Positions 56,087-64,000 of a DNA stretch of 64,000 bases are shown one piece after another (positions within the stretch are counted from its first letter, which is position 1; each line of letters opens with the position of its first letter). Below the pieces are notes generated by a model. That model had not been told where the DNA came from, ran no database searches, and was given only the letters and a program-made list of their open reading frames with translations. Both the position numbers and the translations under genes were made by a program. Source of the stretch: RYN-230 sp963711705 (lineage in GTDB: Bacteria > Actinomycetota > Actinomycetes > Streptosporangiales > Streptosporangiaceae). The stretch is from positions 124,001 to 188,000 of the forward strand of contig CAVQFM010000020.1 in assembly GCA_963711705.1 (NCBI GenBank), in the 5' to 3' direction.

Positions 56087-58805
56087 ATGGTTGAGCCGTC
56101 GGTGGCGGCGCCCGAGCGGGATGCGCTGCTGGCTACCAAGCTGCACATGCCCGCGTCGAGCCCCGGCCAGGTGCTACGGCCGCGGCTGACGGCACGGCTC
56201 GATGAGGGCCTAGCGCGGGGGCTCATCCTGGCCGCCGCCCCGGCCGGATACGGCAAGACGGTCCTGCTCGCCGACTGGGCCCGGCACGGCGAGCAGTCCG
56301 GTCGCCTGGCTCTCGCTGGACGCGGGGGACAACGACCCGGCCCGGTTCTGGCGCCACGCGGTGGCCGCGCTGGACCGGGCTCGGCCGGGGACCGGCGAAC
56401 GGGTGGCTCCGTTGCTCGGCCCGCCAGCGCCGACGTCGTTCCAGGGCCTGGTCACGGCGCTGATCAACGATCTGGCCGGGGAGGAGGCCGTGCTCGTCCT
56501 CGACGACTACCACGTGATCAGCGCACAGCAGGTGCACGAGTCGCTCTCGTTCCTGGTCGAGCACCGGCCGGCCGGGATATGCGTGGTACTGGCCACCCGC
56601 AGCGATCCGCCGCTGTCGCTGGCGCGGCTGCGGGCACGCGGCCAGCTGACCGAGATACGCGTGGCCGAGCTGCGGTTCACGCCCGCGGAGGCCGGGAAGT
56701 TGCTCCAGCACGCAGCGCCGGCTCTCCCGGATGCGTCGGTGGCGGCGCTAGCGGCCCGGACCGAGGGGTGGGCGGCCGGGCTGGCGCTGGCCGCGCTGTC
56801 ACTGCGCGGACATGATGATGCGGCCGGCTTCGTGGCCGCGTTCACCGGCAGCCACCGGTATGTGCTGGATTACCTGACCGAAGAGGTGCTCGAGCGGCAG
56901 GACGAGCAGCTGCGCACGTTCTTGCTGGAAACCTCGGTGCTGGACCGGCTGTCCGGCCCGTTGTGCGACGCGGTCACCAGCCGCGAGGGCAGCCAGGCGC
57001 TGCTGGAGGCGGCGGAACGGGCGGGCCTGTTCCTGGTCCCGCTGGATGAGGTGCGCGGCTGGTGGCGCTATCACCACTTGTTCGCCGACCTTCTCCGCGC
57101 CCGCCTGCAGGAAGAGCAGCCCAGCCACCTGGCTCAGCTGCACCGCAACGCCGCGGCCTGGTACGAGGAGCATGGGATGGCCGCCGACGCCATCGGCCAC
57201 GCGGCCGCGGCCGGGGAGATGCTGTGGGCGGCCCGGATCATTGAGCAGTACTTCGACTGGATCTTCTACATTCGCAGCGAGGGCGCGACCATCCACCGAT
57301 GGATGTCGGTGCTCCCCGACGAGGTGGTCCGGTCCCGTCCCCGGCTGTTGCTGGCGCAGGCAATCATGGCCGCCACCGCCGGTCACTTCGAGGTCGTGGA
57401 ACCGCTCCTGGACGCGGTTGAGTGCGCGCCCGACGACTGGGCCGATGAACCGTTCGAGCCAGTTGGCGGCGCGGTGGCCAGCAACCTGATCAATGTCCCG
57501 GCCCTGACCACGCTCGTTCGCAGCTTTGTCGCCCAGTACTACGGCGACGCCGAGGCCACGGCCGCGTTGGCCGCGCAGACCCTGGCCGAGATCAAGCCCG
57601 GAGAGCGGCTGCTGAGCGCCAACGCGAACGTATTCCTGGCCGTGGCCGAATGGCTGTGTGGTCGGCTCACCGAGGCGGAACGCGCCATCGCGGCCAGCGT
57701 CACCGAGTGGCGCGAGACCCGCATGCTCACGATGGCCGCGTGGGGCTGCTACTCGCTGGTGCTGATCCAGCGTGCCCAGGGCCGCCTGGACGCGGCCGTG
57801 CTGACCTGCGAGCAGGCTCTGGACAGCCTCGTCACTGCGGGCCGGCCGGCGCCAGCCGCCGGACTGGGCTACGTGGGCCTGGCCGAGGTCGCCTACGAGC
57901 GGGACGAGCTCGATGTCGCGCTGCGGCATGCGACCGAGGGCATCGCGCTGTGCCGCCAGTTCGTCTACAACGTTACGCTGGCCGACGGCCTGGCCACGCT
58001 GGCGATGATCCGGCAGGCCACCGGTGATCCGGCCGGGGCGCTGGAGGCGATCACCGAGGCCGACCAGGTCTCACCAGGTCCGGCCGGCTTGCTCAACCCG
58101 GCGCCCGCCCGGCGGGCCCGGCTGCTGCTGGCCCAAGGCAACCTGCCCGCCGCGGCCCGATTCGCGCAGGACAACGGCCTCGGCCCGGACGACGAGCCAG
58201 ACTACGCGCGGGAGCCCGGGCACCTGGTGCTGGCCCGGATCCTGCTCGCCCAGGACCGGCCCGGGCAGGCGCTCGCCCTGCTGGACCGGCTGCACACCGC
58301 GGCGGTCGCCCAGGACCGTACCGGCAGCCTCATCGAGACCGGCGCGCTGCGGGCGCTGGCCCTGGCGGCCGTCGGCGATGAAGCAAGCGCAGTCACAGCC
58401 CTGGCCGAGGCGCTTGCGCTCGCCTGCCCGCAGGGCTACGTCAGGGTCTTCGCCGACGAGGGCCCGCCGATGGCCGCGCTGCTCGGCCGGCTCATCGCGG
58501 CCCAGCGCACCGGCCGGGCAGCCGCCGAGGTCCCGCTCGGCTACCTGGCCCAGCTCCAGCGGGCCTTCGGCGCCGGGCGACCAGCGCGCGATTCCGTCCC
58601 CTGCGGCATCGTTGACCCGCTGACCAACCGCGAGCTCCAGGTCCTGGAAATGCTGGCGGCGGGCCGGTCGAATCAGGCCATCGCCGGCGAGCTCGTGGTC
58701 ACCCTCGACACCGTCAAGAAACATGTCGGCCATGTCCTGGGCAAGCTCGGCGCGGCGAACCGCACCGAGGCCGTCGCCCGGGCCCGCGAGCTGAACCTGC
58801 TGTGA
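56087..58805 (+). CDS. MalT-type LuxR regulator (STAND ATPase), apparent frameshift
   Basis: From ATG 56087, about 906 residues after correction. The N-terminal NTPase has P-loop AAPAGYGKTVLLADW. Near 56305 the frame changes (one extra C in GTCGCCTGG) and continues as WLSLDAGDNDPARFWRHAV. After the ATPase come winged-helix and TPR-like repeats (EQYFDWIFYIRSEGATIHRW; AEAVALAC-like helices) and a C-terminal LuxR HTH: LTNRELQVLEMLAAGRSNQAIAGELVVTLDTVKKHV. MalT-like proteins are ligand- and ATP-gated activators. The likely target is the divergent-end operon with DUF5999 or the promoter pair at 60112-60400, which is inference. Confidence 0.85.
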
Positions 58806-58836
58806 GTGCGAGGGCGCGTGCAGCGTGCCGGTCGCC

Positions 58837-59466
58837 TCAGGACACCGCGAAGGTGTGATGCGTGACGGCAAGAACGAGGCCGAACGCGCAGATCAGCACG
58901 ACCGCTGCGAGCAGCGCGAGCGTCCATCGGCGGCCCCCGGCCGCGGTAGGCGCGAACCCATAGCCGGCTAGCGCCAGCAGTAGTCCCAGGACGAGGAACC
59001 AGGGCTCGAAGATGCCGAGGTCGCGCAGGGCCGCGAGGTTCTTCTGCGCGGCCGTCAGCCCATGCTCGGGCCAGCTGACCGCAGCATGCACGCCCGCCAC
59101 GTACAGGCCCTTGGCAGCGATGCCGAACAGGGCGTGCGAGATGCACACCACCGCGCCGGCCCACACCGGCGCGAGCATAAGCACGGCCGGCGGCCGGCGC
59201 GACCAGGGCCGGGTCAGCCCGAGCAGGAAAAGCGCCCCGCACGCCAGCAGGACCGAGACGGCCAGGTTGGTCGCGTGTATCCCGGGCAGGTCAGCTGTTG
59301 CGGCACCGCCGGGCAGCCCCCAGGTCCCGCCCAGCGCCCAGTACAGGTGGACCGGGATGGCGGCCAGCGCGGCCAGCGCGGCCAGGTAGGCGAACAGCGG
59401 CCCGCGCCGCCAGCCAGTCCCGGCCGGCTCCGGCGGCTGGTTCTCCGAAGCCCGGATGTCTGGCAT
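58837..59466 (-). CDS. DUF3995-type membrane protein
   Basis: 209 residues with 5-6 transmembrane helices. The first extracytoplasmic motif VHLYWALGGTWGLPGG is what I recall as DUF3995 (H-x-YWA-GG-WG). No enzymatic residues are obvious. It is the last gene of a three-gene minus-strand unit (73-aa protein, DUF5999 protein, this one). Confidence 0.6.
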   Translation of the reverse strand: MPDIRASENQPPEPAGTGWRRGPLFAYLAALAALAAIPVHLYWALGGTWGLPGGAATADLPGIHATNLAVSVLLACGALFLLGLTRPWSRRPPAVLMLAPVWAGAVVCISHALFGIAAKGLYVAGVHAAVSWPEHGLTAAQKNLAALRDLGIFEPWFLVLGLLLALAGYGFAPTAAGGRRWTLALLAAVVLICAFGLVLAVTHHTFAVS

Positions 59467-59520
59467 CCGGGCTTCCGGGGTCTCAGTGTTCCGGAACCGC
59501 AGCCTTGCCCCGGGACGCCT

Positions 59521-59808
59521 TCATGCCGCCGTCCGGACTGGGCCGGCGGTGGCCGGAGCCACGGCCCGGCCGCCGGGAAGCAGTGCCCCACCGTCGTCAA
59601 ACAGCACCATGCCGTTGCACAGCAGGCTCCACCCCTGCCCGGGATGGTTTGCCACGATCCTGGCCGCGCTGCGACCTGGCGCCAGGGCATCTGGGCAGGG
59701 GGGCCGATGCCGGCATTCCCGCTTTCCGGCCCGTCGCGCGTCACCGGCCTCGGTGGCCAGCTCCCGGGTGTGGTCGGCGGTGAACTGCCGCAGCATGGCT
59801 GGATGCAT
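59521..59808 (-). CDS. DUF5999-family small protein
   Basis: 95 residues with a strong AGGAGG site before ATG 59808. The second half, CRHRPPCPDALAPGRSAARI, then NHPGQGWSLLCNGMVLFDDGG and LLPGG, matches the pattern of DUF5999, a short actinomycete protein with a Cys pair that may bind metal. The N-terminal 30 residues are an extra segment. Function unknown. Read in one unit with the 73-aa gene 28 bases upstream. Confidence 0.65.
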   Translation of the reverse strand: MHPAMLRQFTADHTRELATEAGDARRAGKRECRHRPPCPDALAPGRSAARIVANHPGQGWSLLCNGMVLFDDGGALLPGGRAVAPATAGPVRTAA

Positions 59809-59836
59809 GGTGTCCTCCTCGCGGGGGCAGTCTGGG

Positions 59837-60058
59837 TTAATCGGGATCGAGTCGGCGTACCGAAATCAGGACCAGGCCGAGGTCACAGACCCGGTTCAGC
59901 AGCCCGTGCAGGGCGGCCTGGTCCGCGACCGGGCCAGAAATGACCGTCTGGGTGTCGTCACTGCCGATCGCCAGACCCTCGAACCAGGCCGTCCAGCGCG
60001 GGTCGAGGATCCCCTCGACGCGGATCTCGTAGCGCGATGACCGCGCCGGGTGGCTCAT
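59837..60058 (-). CDS. Small conserved protein (73 aa), unknown
   Basis: Starts at ATG 60058; residues SRYEIRVEGILDPRWTAWFE, then TVISGPVADQAALHGLLNRV and GLVLISVRRLDPD. This short alpha/beta protein type recurs in actinomycetes, but I know no assigned function. First gene of the DUF5999/DUF3995 unit. Its promoter region (60088-60155) is one arm of an inverted duplication. Confidence 0.7.
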   Translation of the reverse strand: MSHPARSSRYEIRVEGILDPRWTAWFEGLAIGSDDTQTVISGPVADQAALHGLLNRVCDLGLVLISVRRLDPD

Positions 60059-60111
60059 CTTTACCGTCCTTCTGTCAGGTTCCGAGATCTGCACGTTATG
60101 AAGCAGCACGC

Positions 60112-60400
60112 GGCATGGCGTCACCCGGAAGTGGACATGCCGGGTGGAATCTTCCACGGCCCCCCGGGTTGCTGGCGGCGGGCCGGTCGAACCAGGTCAT
60201 AGCCCGCGAACTGAGCCTCATCCCCTGACACGCCGCCCGTCTCAGCAGCGGGCGGCGGACAGCGGCATCAGGGTGCCAGGCGAAAATGCCGGGCCGAAGC
60301 TACACCTTGGTGCCCGGTACCCCCCGGAAGATTCCACCGGCATGTCCACTTCCGGGGGACGCCATGCCCGCCGGATCTTCCTAGCGTGCGGATGACGAAA
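60112..60400. repeat. Inverted duplication of a promoter region
   Basis: Bases 60112-60155 recur in inverted orientation at 60326-60368, differing by one substitution and one indel. Beyond the arms, the outward sequences still agree around the -10 region (CTTCATAACGTGC on the left, CTTCCTAGCGTGC on the right). Each arm contains a GGAAG…CTTCC dyad just upstream of a -35-like GACGCC, with 18 bases to TAACGT or TAGCGT. They look like two divergent copies of one regulated promoter, the left one serving the 73-aa gene. Confidence 0.75.
60166..60228 (+). pseudogene. Remnant of a LuxR HTH domain
   Basis: GLLAAGRSNQVIARELSLIP followed by a stop: a slice of a LuxR C-terminal HTH, very similar at DNA level to the corresponding part of the MalT-type gene at 58650-58690. 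It lies between the arms of the inverted promoter repeat. No more of the gene remains. Confidence 0.6.
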
Positions 60401-60419
60401 CGCACACCGGAGGGAGGAA

Positions 60420-60536
60420 GTGGAGTGCTCCGGCGGGTCCAACCTCACCGTCGCGATCTTCGCCAGCTCACTCCGCCTTGTATCCGCAGTCAGACGGCTT
60501 GCACCTCCACTACTCTGTCTTGCTAAGTACCGGTAG
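60420..60536 (+). CDS. Possible 38-codon small ORF or truncated gene start
   Basis: GTG 60420 follows a very strong GGAGGGAGGAA site and lies at the right distance from the right-hand copy of the duplicated promoter. It encodes VECSGGSNLTVAIFASSLRL and ends in TAG at 60534-60536, inside the PadR operator. It may be a real small protein or the first codons of a gene cut off when the PadR cassette arrived. Confidence 0.35.
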   Translation: MECSGGSNLTVAIFASSLRLVSAVRRLAPPLLCLAKYR

Positions 60537-60571
60537 TTAGTGTTACTGTATACCGGTAGTCAGTATGACTG
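60528..60571. promoter_or_regulatory. PadR operator: two direct repeats
   Basis: Two copies of TACCGGTAGT-AGT-T-ACTG (60528-60548 and 60551-60571) with a 23-base period lie just before the padR start at 60596. Within the second, AGTCA and TGACT form a dyad at 60558-60570. This is the expected place for autoregulation by PadR. Confidence 0.6.
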
Positions 60572-60595
60572 AGTAGCTGAGGGAGGAGGTGTTCC

Positions 60596-60925
60596 ATGGC
60601 CAAGCTGCTGACGGAGATGCTCAAGGGGACGCTGGAGGGCATCGTTCTCGCGGTTTTGTCCGGCAGGCCCGCGTACGGCTACGAGATCACGGCATGGCTG
60701 CGGGAGCAGGGCTTCTCCGACATCGCCGAAGGGACCGTCTACGCGCTGCTGATCAGGATCGAGCAGCGCGGCCTCGTCGACGTGGAGAAGGTCCCGTCCG
60801 AGAAGGGGCCGCCGCGCAAGGTGTACGCCCTCAACGCCCAGGGACAGGCCTATCTCGAAGAATTCTGGAGGACGTGGAGCTTCCTCACAGAACGGCTCGA
60901 ACAGCTCCACAAAGGAGGCAAGTGA
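60596..60925 (+). CDS. PadR-family repressor
   Basis: 109 residues. The winged HTH is typical: RPAYGYEITAWLREQGFSDI, EGTVYALLIRIEQRGLVD, then the beta wing KGPPRKVYALNAQG. PadR proteins repress a neighbouring exporter until a toxic ligand binds. It starts at ATG 60596 after GAGGAGG and heads an operon of PadR, DUF1048, ABC ATPase and ABC permease. Gap to the next gene: 1 base. Confidence 0.92.
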   Translation: MAKLLTEMLKGTLEGIVLAVLSGRPAYGYEITAWLREQGFSDIAEGTVYALLIRIEQRGLVDVEKVPSEKGPPRKVYALNAQGQAYLEEFWRTWSFLTERLEQLHKGGK

Positions 60926-60926
60926 A

Positions 60927-61295
60927 ATGGCAGCGAAGTGGATCGAGCTGGTCACGGGGTCGCTCGAGCAGAAGAAGCAGTACAAGCAGTACAGGGCCCG
61001 CATCGAGGCTCTGCCCGAGCCGTACGGCACCGTCGCGAAGGCGCTGGAGCGGTACTTCATGTACTACGGGGGCGTCACGGACGGCGAGACCGTCGTCAAG
61101 ATGTCCGGCGACTTCGCCGACCTCTGGGAGCGTGCCGCGGCCGACGGCACGCCTGTGCGCGCGATCGTCGGCGACGACCCGGTCGAGTTCGCCGATACAT
61201 TCGCGCAGGCCTACACCGGAAAGAGATGGATCGACAAGGAACGCGCGCGACTGACCAAGGCGATCGAGGACGCGGAGCGAGGGGAACAGAAATGA
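60927..61295 (+). CDS. DUF1048 family protein
   Basis: 122 residues, all-helical: TGSLEQKKQYKQYRARIEAL, then VAKALERYFMYYGGV and FADTFAQAYTGKRWIDKERA. DUF1048 proteins are usually found exactly here, between PadR and an ABC exporter. They may assist PadR or sense the ligand; the role is not established. It overlaps the ATPase start by 4 bases (ATGA). Confidence 0.85.
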   Translation: MAAKWIELVTGSLEQKKQYKQYRARIEALPEPYGTVAKALERYFMYYGGVTDGETVVKMSGDFADLWERAAADGTPVRAIVGDDPVEFADTFAQAYTGKRWIDKERARLTKAIEDAERGEQK

Positions 61296-62116
61296 CCACC
61301 GGCGCAGCCATCCGCGTGCAGGGTCTGGAGAAGTCCTACAAACAGAAGAAGAAGAAGCTGCGCGTGCTGCGCGGCGTGGATTTCGACGTAGCGCGGGGCA
61401 GCATCTTCGCCCTGCTGGGCACCAACGGCGCAGGCAAGACCACGGCCGTGAAAATCCTCTCCACGCTGCTTAAGGCTGACGCGGGGACGGCCAGCGTCAA
61501 CGGCTTCGACGTCGCCGCGCAGGCTGCGGACGTGCGGGAGTCCATCAGCCTCACCGGGCAGTTCGCGGCCGTGGACGAAACCCTGACCGGGCGGGAGAAC
61601 CTGGTGCTGGTGGCCCGGTTGCGGCACCTGAAGGACGCCGGCCAGCTCGCGGATGACCTGCTGGCCCGCTTCCAGCTCACCGACGCGGCGCAGCGACGGG
61701 TGGCCACGTATTCCGGGGGCATGCGCCGCCGCCTGGACATCGCCATGAGCCTCATCGGCAATCCGCTGGTGATCTTCCTGGACGAACCGACCACCGGACT
61801 CGACCCGGAGTCCCGCCTCGAAGTGTGGAACAGCGTCAAAGAGCTCGCCGGGCGGGGCACGACGGTGCTGCTCACCACACAGTATCTGGACGAGGCCGAA
61901 CACCTCGCCGACCGGATCGCGATCCTCCATCAGGGACGGATCATCGCGAACGGCACTCTCGCGGAGCTGAAGCAGCTCTTCCCGCCCGCCCAAGTCGAGT
62001 ACGTCGAGAAACAGCCGACCCTGGAGGACGTCTTCCTCGCCATCACCGGCAGCGACGGCACCGGCAGCGCGGCGCAGCAACGACAGCGGGCTGGCAACGA
62101 TGGCCCGGACAACTAA
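61292..62116 (+). CDS. ABC exporter ATP-binding protein (DrrA-like)
   Basis: 274 residues. Walker A LLGTNGAGKTTAVKIL, signature YSGGMRRRLDIAMSLI, Walker B LVIFLDEPTTGLDP and the switch His replaced by Gln in TTQYLDEAEHLADRIA, which is normal in DrrA-type proteins. It powers the adjacent permease, probably for drug or antibiotic efflux. The N-terminus has an unusual Lys run (KKKKLRV). Confidence 0.92.
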   Translation: MTTGAAIRVQGLEKSYKQKKKKLRVLRGVDFDVARGSIFALLGTNGAGKTTAVKILSTLLKADAGTASVNGFDVAAQAADVRESISLTGQFAAVDETLTGRENLVLVARLRHLKDAGQLADDLLARFQLTDAAQRRVATYSGGMRRRLDIAMSLIGNPLVIFLDEPTTGLDPESRLEVWNSVKELAGRGTTVLLTTQYLDEAEHLADRIAILHQGRIIANGTLAELKQLFPPAQVEYVEKQPTLEDVFLAITGSDGTGSAAQQRQRAGNDGPDN

Positions 62117-62125
62117 GGAATAACG

Positions 62126-62888
62126 ATGACCACGCATTTCTTCGGCGACACCACCGTCTTGCTGGGCCGGTCCATGCGCCACATCACGCGCAGCCTGGAC
62201 ACCATCATCACGACCGCGATCATGCCGATCGCCCTCTTGCTGCTGTTCGTCTACGTGTTCGGCGGCGCGATCCACACCGGGTCAGGTCACTATGTGAACT
62301 ACCTGCTGCCCGGAATCCTGCTCATCACGATCGCGATGGGCATCTCCTACACCGCAGCCCGGCTCTTCACGGACATGCAGGGCGGAATCTTCGAGCGATT
62401 CCAGTCCCTGCCCATCGCACGCTCCAGCGCGCTGTGGGCGCACGTGCTGACCTCGCTGGTCGCCAACCTGATCTCGCTCGTTCTCGTCGTGCTCGTCGCC
62501 GTCGGCCATGGGATTCCGCTCCGGCGCGGGAGCGCTGGCATGGCTTGCCGTCGCCGGAATTCTCGTCCTGTTCACCCTGGCATTGACCTGGCTCGCCGTC
62601 ATCGCCGGCCTGTCCGCCAAGACCGTGGAGGGCGCGGGCGCCTTCGCCTACCCGATCATCTTCCTGCCATTCATCAGCTCGGCATTCGTGCCCACCGGCA
62701 CCATGCCCGGCCCGGTGCGCGCCTTCGCCGACAACCAGCCCGTGACCTCCATCGTCAACACGACCCGCGACCTGCTCACCCAGCACCCAGTCAGCACCAG
62801 CATCTGGACCGCCCTCGCCTGGTGCGCCGGCATCCTCATCGTCGGCTACGCCCTCGCCATGGCCACCTACCACCGCAAGACCGCCTAA
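62126..62888 (+). CDS. ABC-2 type exporter permease (DrrB-like), apparent frameshift
   Basis: The first part (to about 62505) has TTHFFGDTTVLLGRSMRHIT, then helices and GGIFERFQSLPIARSSALWA, the usual DrrB-type coupling helix region. The frame then changes near 62503-62508 and continues as MGFRSGAGALAWLAVAGILV to the stop at 62888. Restored, it is about 254 residues with six helices and the conserved SSAFVPTGTMPGPVRAFADN near the end. It forms the membrane part of the PadR-regulated exporter. Confidence 0.85.
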
Positions 62889-63003
62889 GTCCCTGATACC
62901 CCGGCGAGACCTCAACCGCTGACCTGGGCTCGCGCCTTCCGCTGGAACCCCCGACCCGAATGACCACATCCCCCACCGAGGCACGACACACCGAGGAAGA
63001 GAC

Positions 63004-64000
63004 ATGGTAAGCAACAAACACGCATATGCGACCGGCTCCGCGAGCCGCCGTACGGCTGGCGGCGGGCGCAGGACGCTCACCGGCCGGGCCCGGGGCCGTT
63101 CGGCGGGCTGGGGCGGGTGGTGGTGGGCCATCCGTGGTGGACGATTGTGGCGTGGGTGGTGGTCGCGGTGGCGGTGATCGCGACGTCGCCGGGTTTGCCG
63201 ACGACGAGTAATGAGAGCAGTTTCCTGCCCAGGAGTTATGAGTCGATCCGGGCTGCGGATCTGCAGGACAAGGCGTTCCCGGCGGCCGGGCAGGTGACGG
63301 CGGCGGCGGCGATCATCGTGTTCTCCCGGGCTGGTGGCGGCCGGCTGACCGCGGCTGATTCGGCGAAGGTCCGCCTCGGTGGCGTCGTCGCTGGACGCCC
63401 GGCATATTCACAACATCGTGGGTGTGACGGCGGGCCGCGCCGTCGCCGAACCGGCTGGTGCAGACGGCGCTGGTGGCCATGCCCAATGACGTGGTCAACG
63501 GGTCGGGGACGGCGGCGGGGATGCGGTCAAGGTGCTGCGCGCCGATATCAGGCCTTTGGTGGCGGGCACCGGCCTGCGGGAGGGGGTGACCGGGTCGGCG
63601 GCCCAGCAGCTGGACAGCCAGCAATCGTCGCAGCGGGCCGAGCAGGTGGTGCTGCTGGCCACGCTGGTGCTGATCCTGGTCCTGCTGCTGGTGATCTTCC
63701 GCAGCCCGATCATCGCGGTGCTGCCGCTGGTCGTGATCGCGCTGGTGTCCCAGGTCGCGACCGGGCTGATCGCCGACGTCAACAAGGCCCTGCACCTGAA
63801 CACCGACAGCTCGATCTCGACGATCTTGATCGTGGTGCTGTTCGGGATCGGCACCGACTACATCTTGTTCTTGATGTTCCGCTACCGCGAGCACCTGCGC
63901 GCCGGGCAGGATCCCAAGGCGGCGATGGTGGCCGCGGTGGCCCGGGTCGGCGAGGTCATCTCCTCGGCCGCCGGGGTGGTCATCGCCGCGTTCCTGGCCC
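63004..64000 (+). pseudogene. MMPL-family transporter, multiply frameshifted, runs off right edge
   Basis: ATG 63004 after GAGGAAGAG. Recognisable pieces in changing frames: GRVVVGHPWWTIVAWVVVAV, SPGLPTTSNESSFLPRSYES, VASSLDARHIHNIVGVTAG, NRLVQTALVAMPNDVVNGSG, then LRADIRPLVAGTGLREGVTG and VVLFGIGTDYILFLMFRYRE, still open at the window end. Changes of frame are needed near 63090, 63372, 63440 and 63520, so this copy is broken unless the sequence here is poor. It has the layout of the N-terminal half of an MMPL exporter, close to the PadR exporter operon. Confidence 0.75.

Noticed and set aside
47524..64000. att site: duplicate of the tRNA-fMet 3' end
   Set aside because: No second copy was found by eye in this window; only a search beyond the right edge could settle it.

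Overview
The window is very GC-rich DNA packed with short-spaced genes, many starting with GTG and many overlapping their neighbour by 4 bases. A mycothiol conjugate amidase, a short-chain Z-isoprenyl diphosphate synthase, a DUF5941 membrane protein, DUF5999, LuxR/MalT and MMPL genes all point to a filamentous high-GC actinomycete. I cannot place it below class or order. It is probably draft-quality sequence: at least ten otherwise intact conserved genes are each interrupted by an apparent single-base frameshift.

Layout. 1-6.0 kb: TetR with a divergent MFS drug exporter, then greA, the mca pair, an acetyltransferase and an acyl-CoA dehydrogenase-like enzyme. 6.2-13.2 kb: a SNF2 helicase with its SWIM partner, a rhodanese, an aldo/keto reductase and a TetR repressor. 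13.4-22.7 kb: an MMPL exporter, a RecQ helicase with a phosphoribosyltransferase-like tail, a secreted Cys-rich protein, an SDR, a G1-peptidase-like secreted protein with a five-fold internal repeat, and a BKACE enzyme. 22.8-30.1 kb: a zinc module (znuA, znuC, two permeases, zur), a DsbA-like protein, and YyaL read divergently across a Zur-box-like palindrome. 30.2-36.9 kb: an NlpC/P60 hydrolase, a conserved hypothetical, ATP-type PEP carboxykinase, Z-FPP synthase and a PIN-PhoH ATPase. 37-46 kb: an envelope or lipid-head-group region (class III aminotransferase, IspD/TarI-like cytidylyltransferase, DUF5941 protein, two multi-membrane glycosyltransferase-like proteins and an LCP ligase). 46.1-47.5 kb: an EamA transporter and the initiator tRNA.

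From the tRNA-fMet onward the character changes. There is a decayed IS481-type transposase, then a stretch rich in regulators (LuxR, Crp/Fnr, ECF-like sigma, PucR, MalT-type LuxR) among orphan genes. Two N-terminally truncated genes meet head to head (PucR and adenylate kinase). A small stress-type operon (73-aa protein, DUF5999, DUF3995) follows, whose promoter is duplicated as an inverted copy around a relic of a second LuxR gene. The window ends with a PadR-controlled ABC drug exporter and a badly broken MMPL gene that runs off the right edge. This half looks like accessory, rearranged DNA; the left half looks more like core genome.
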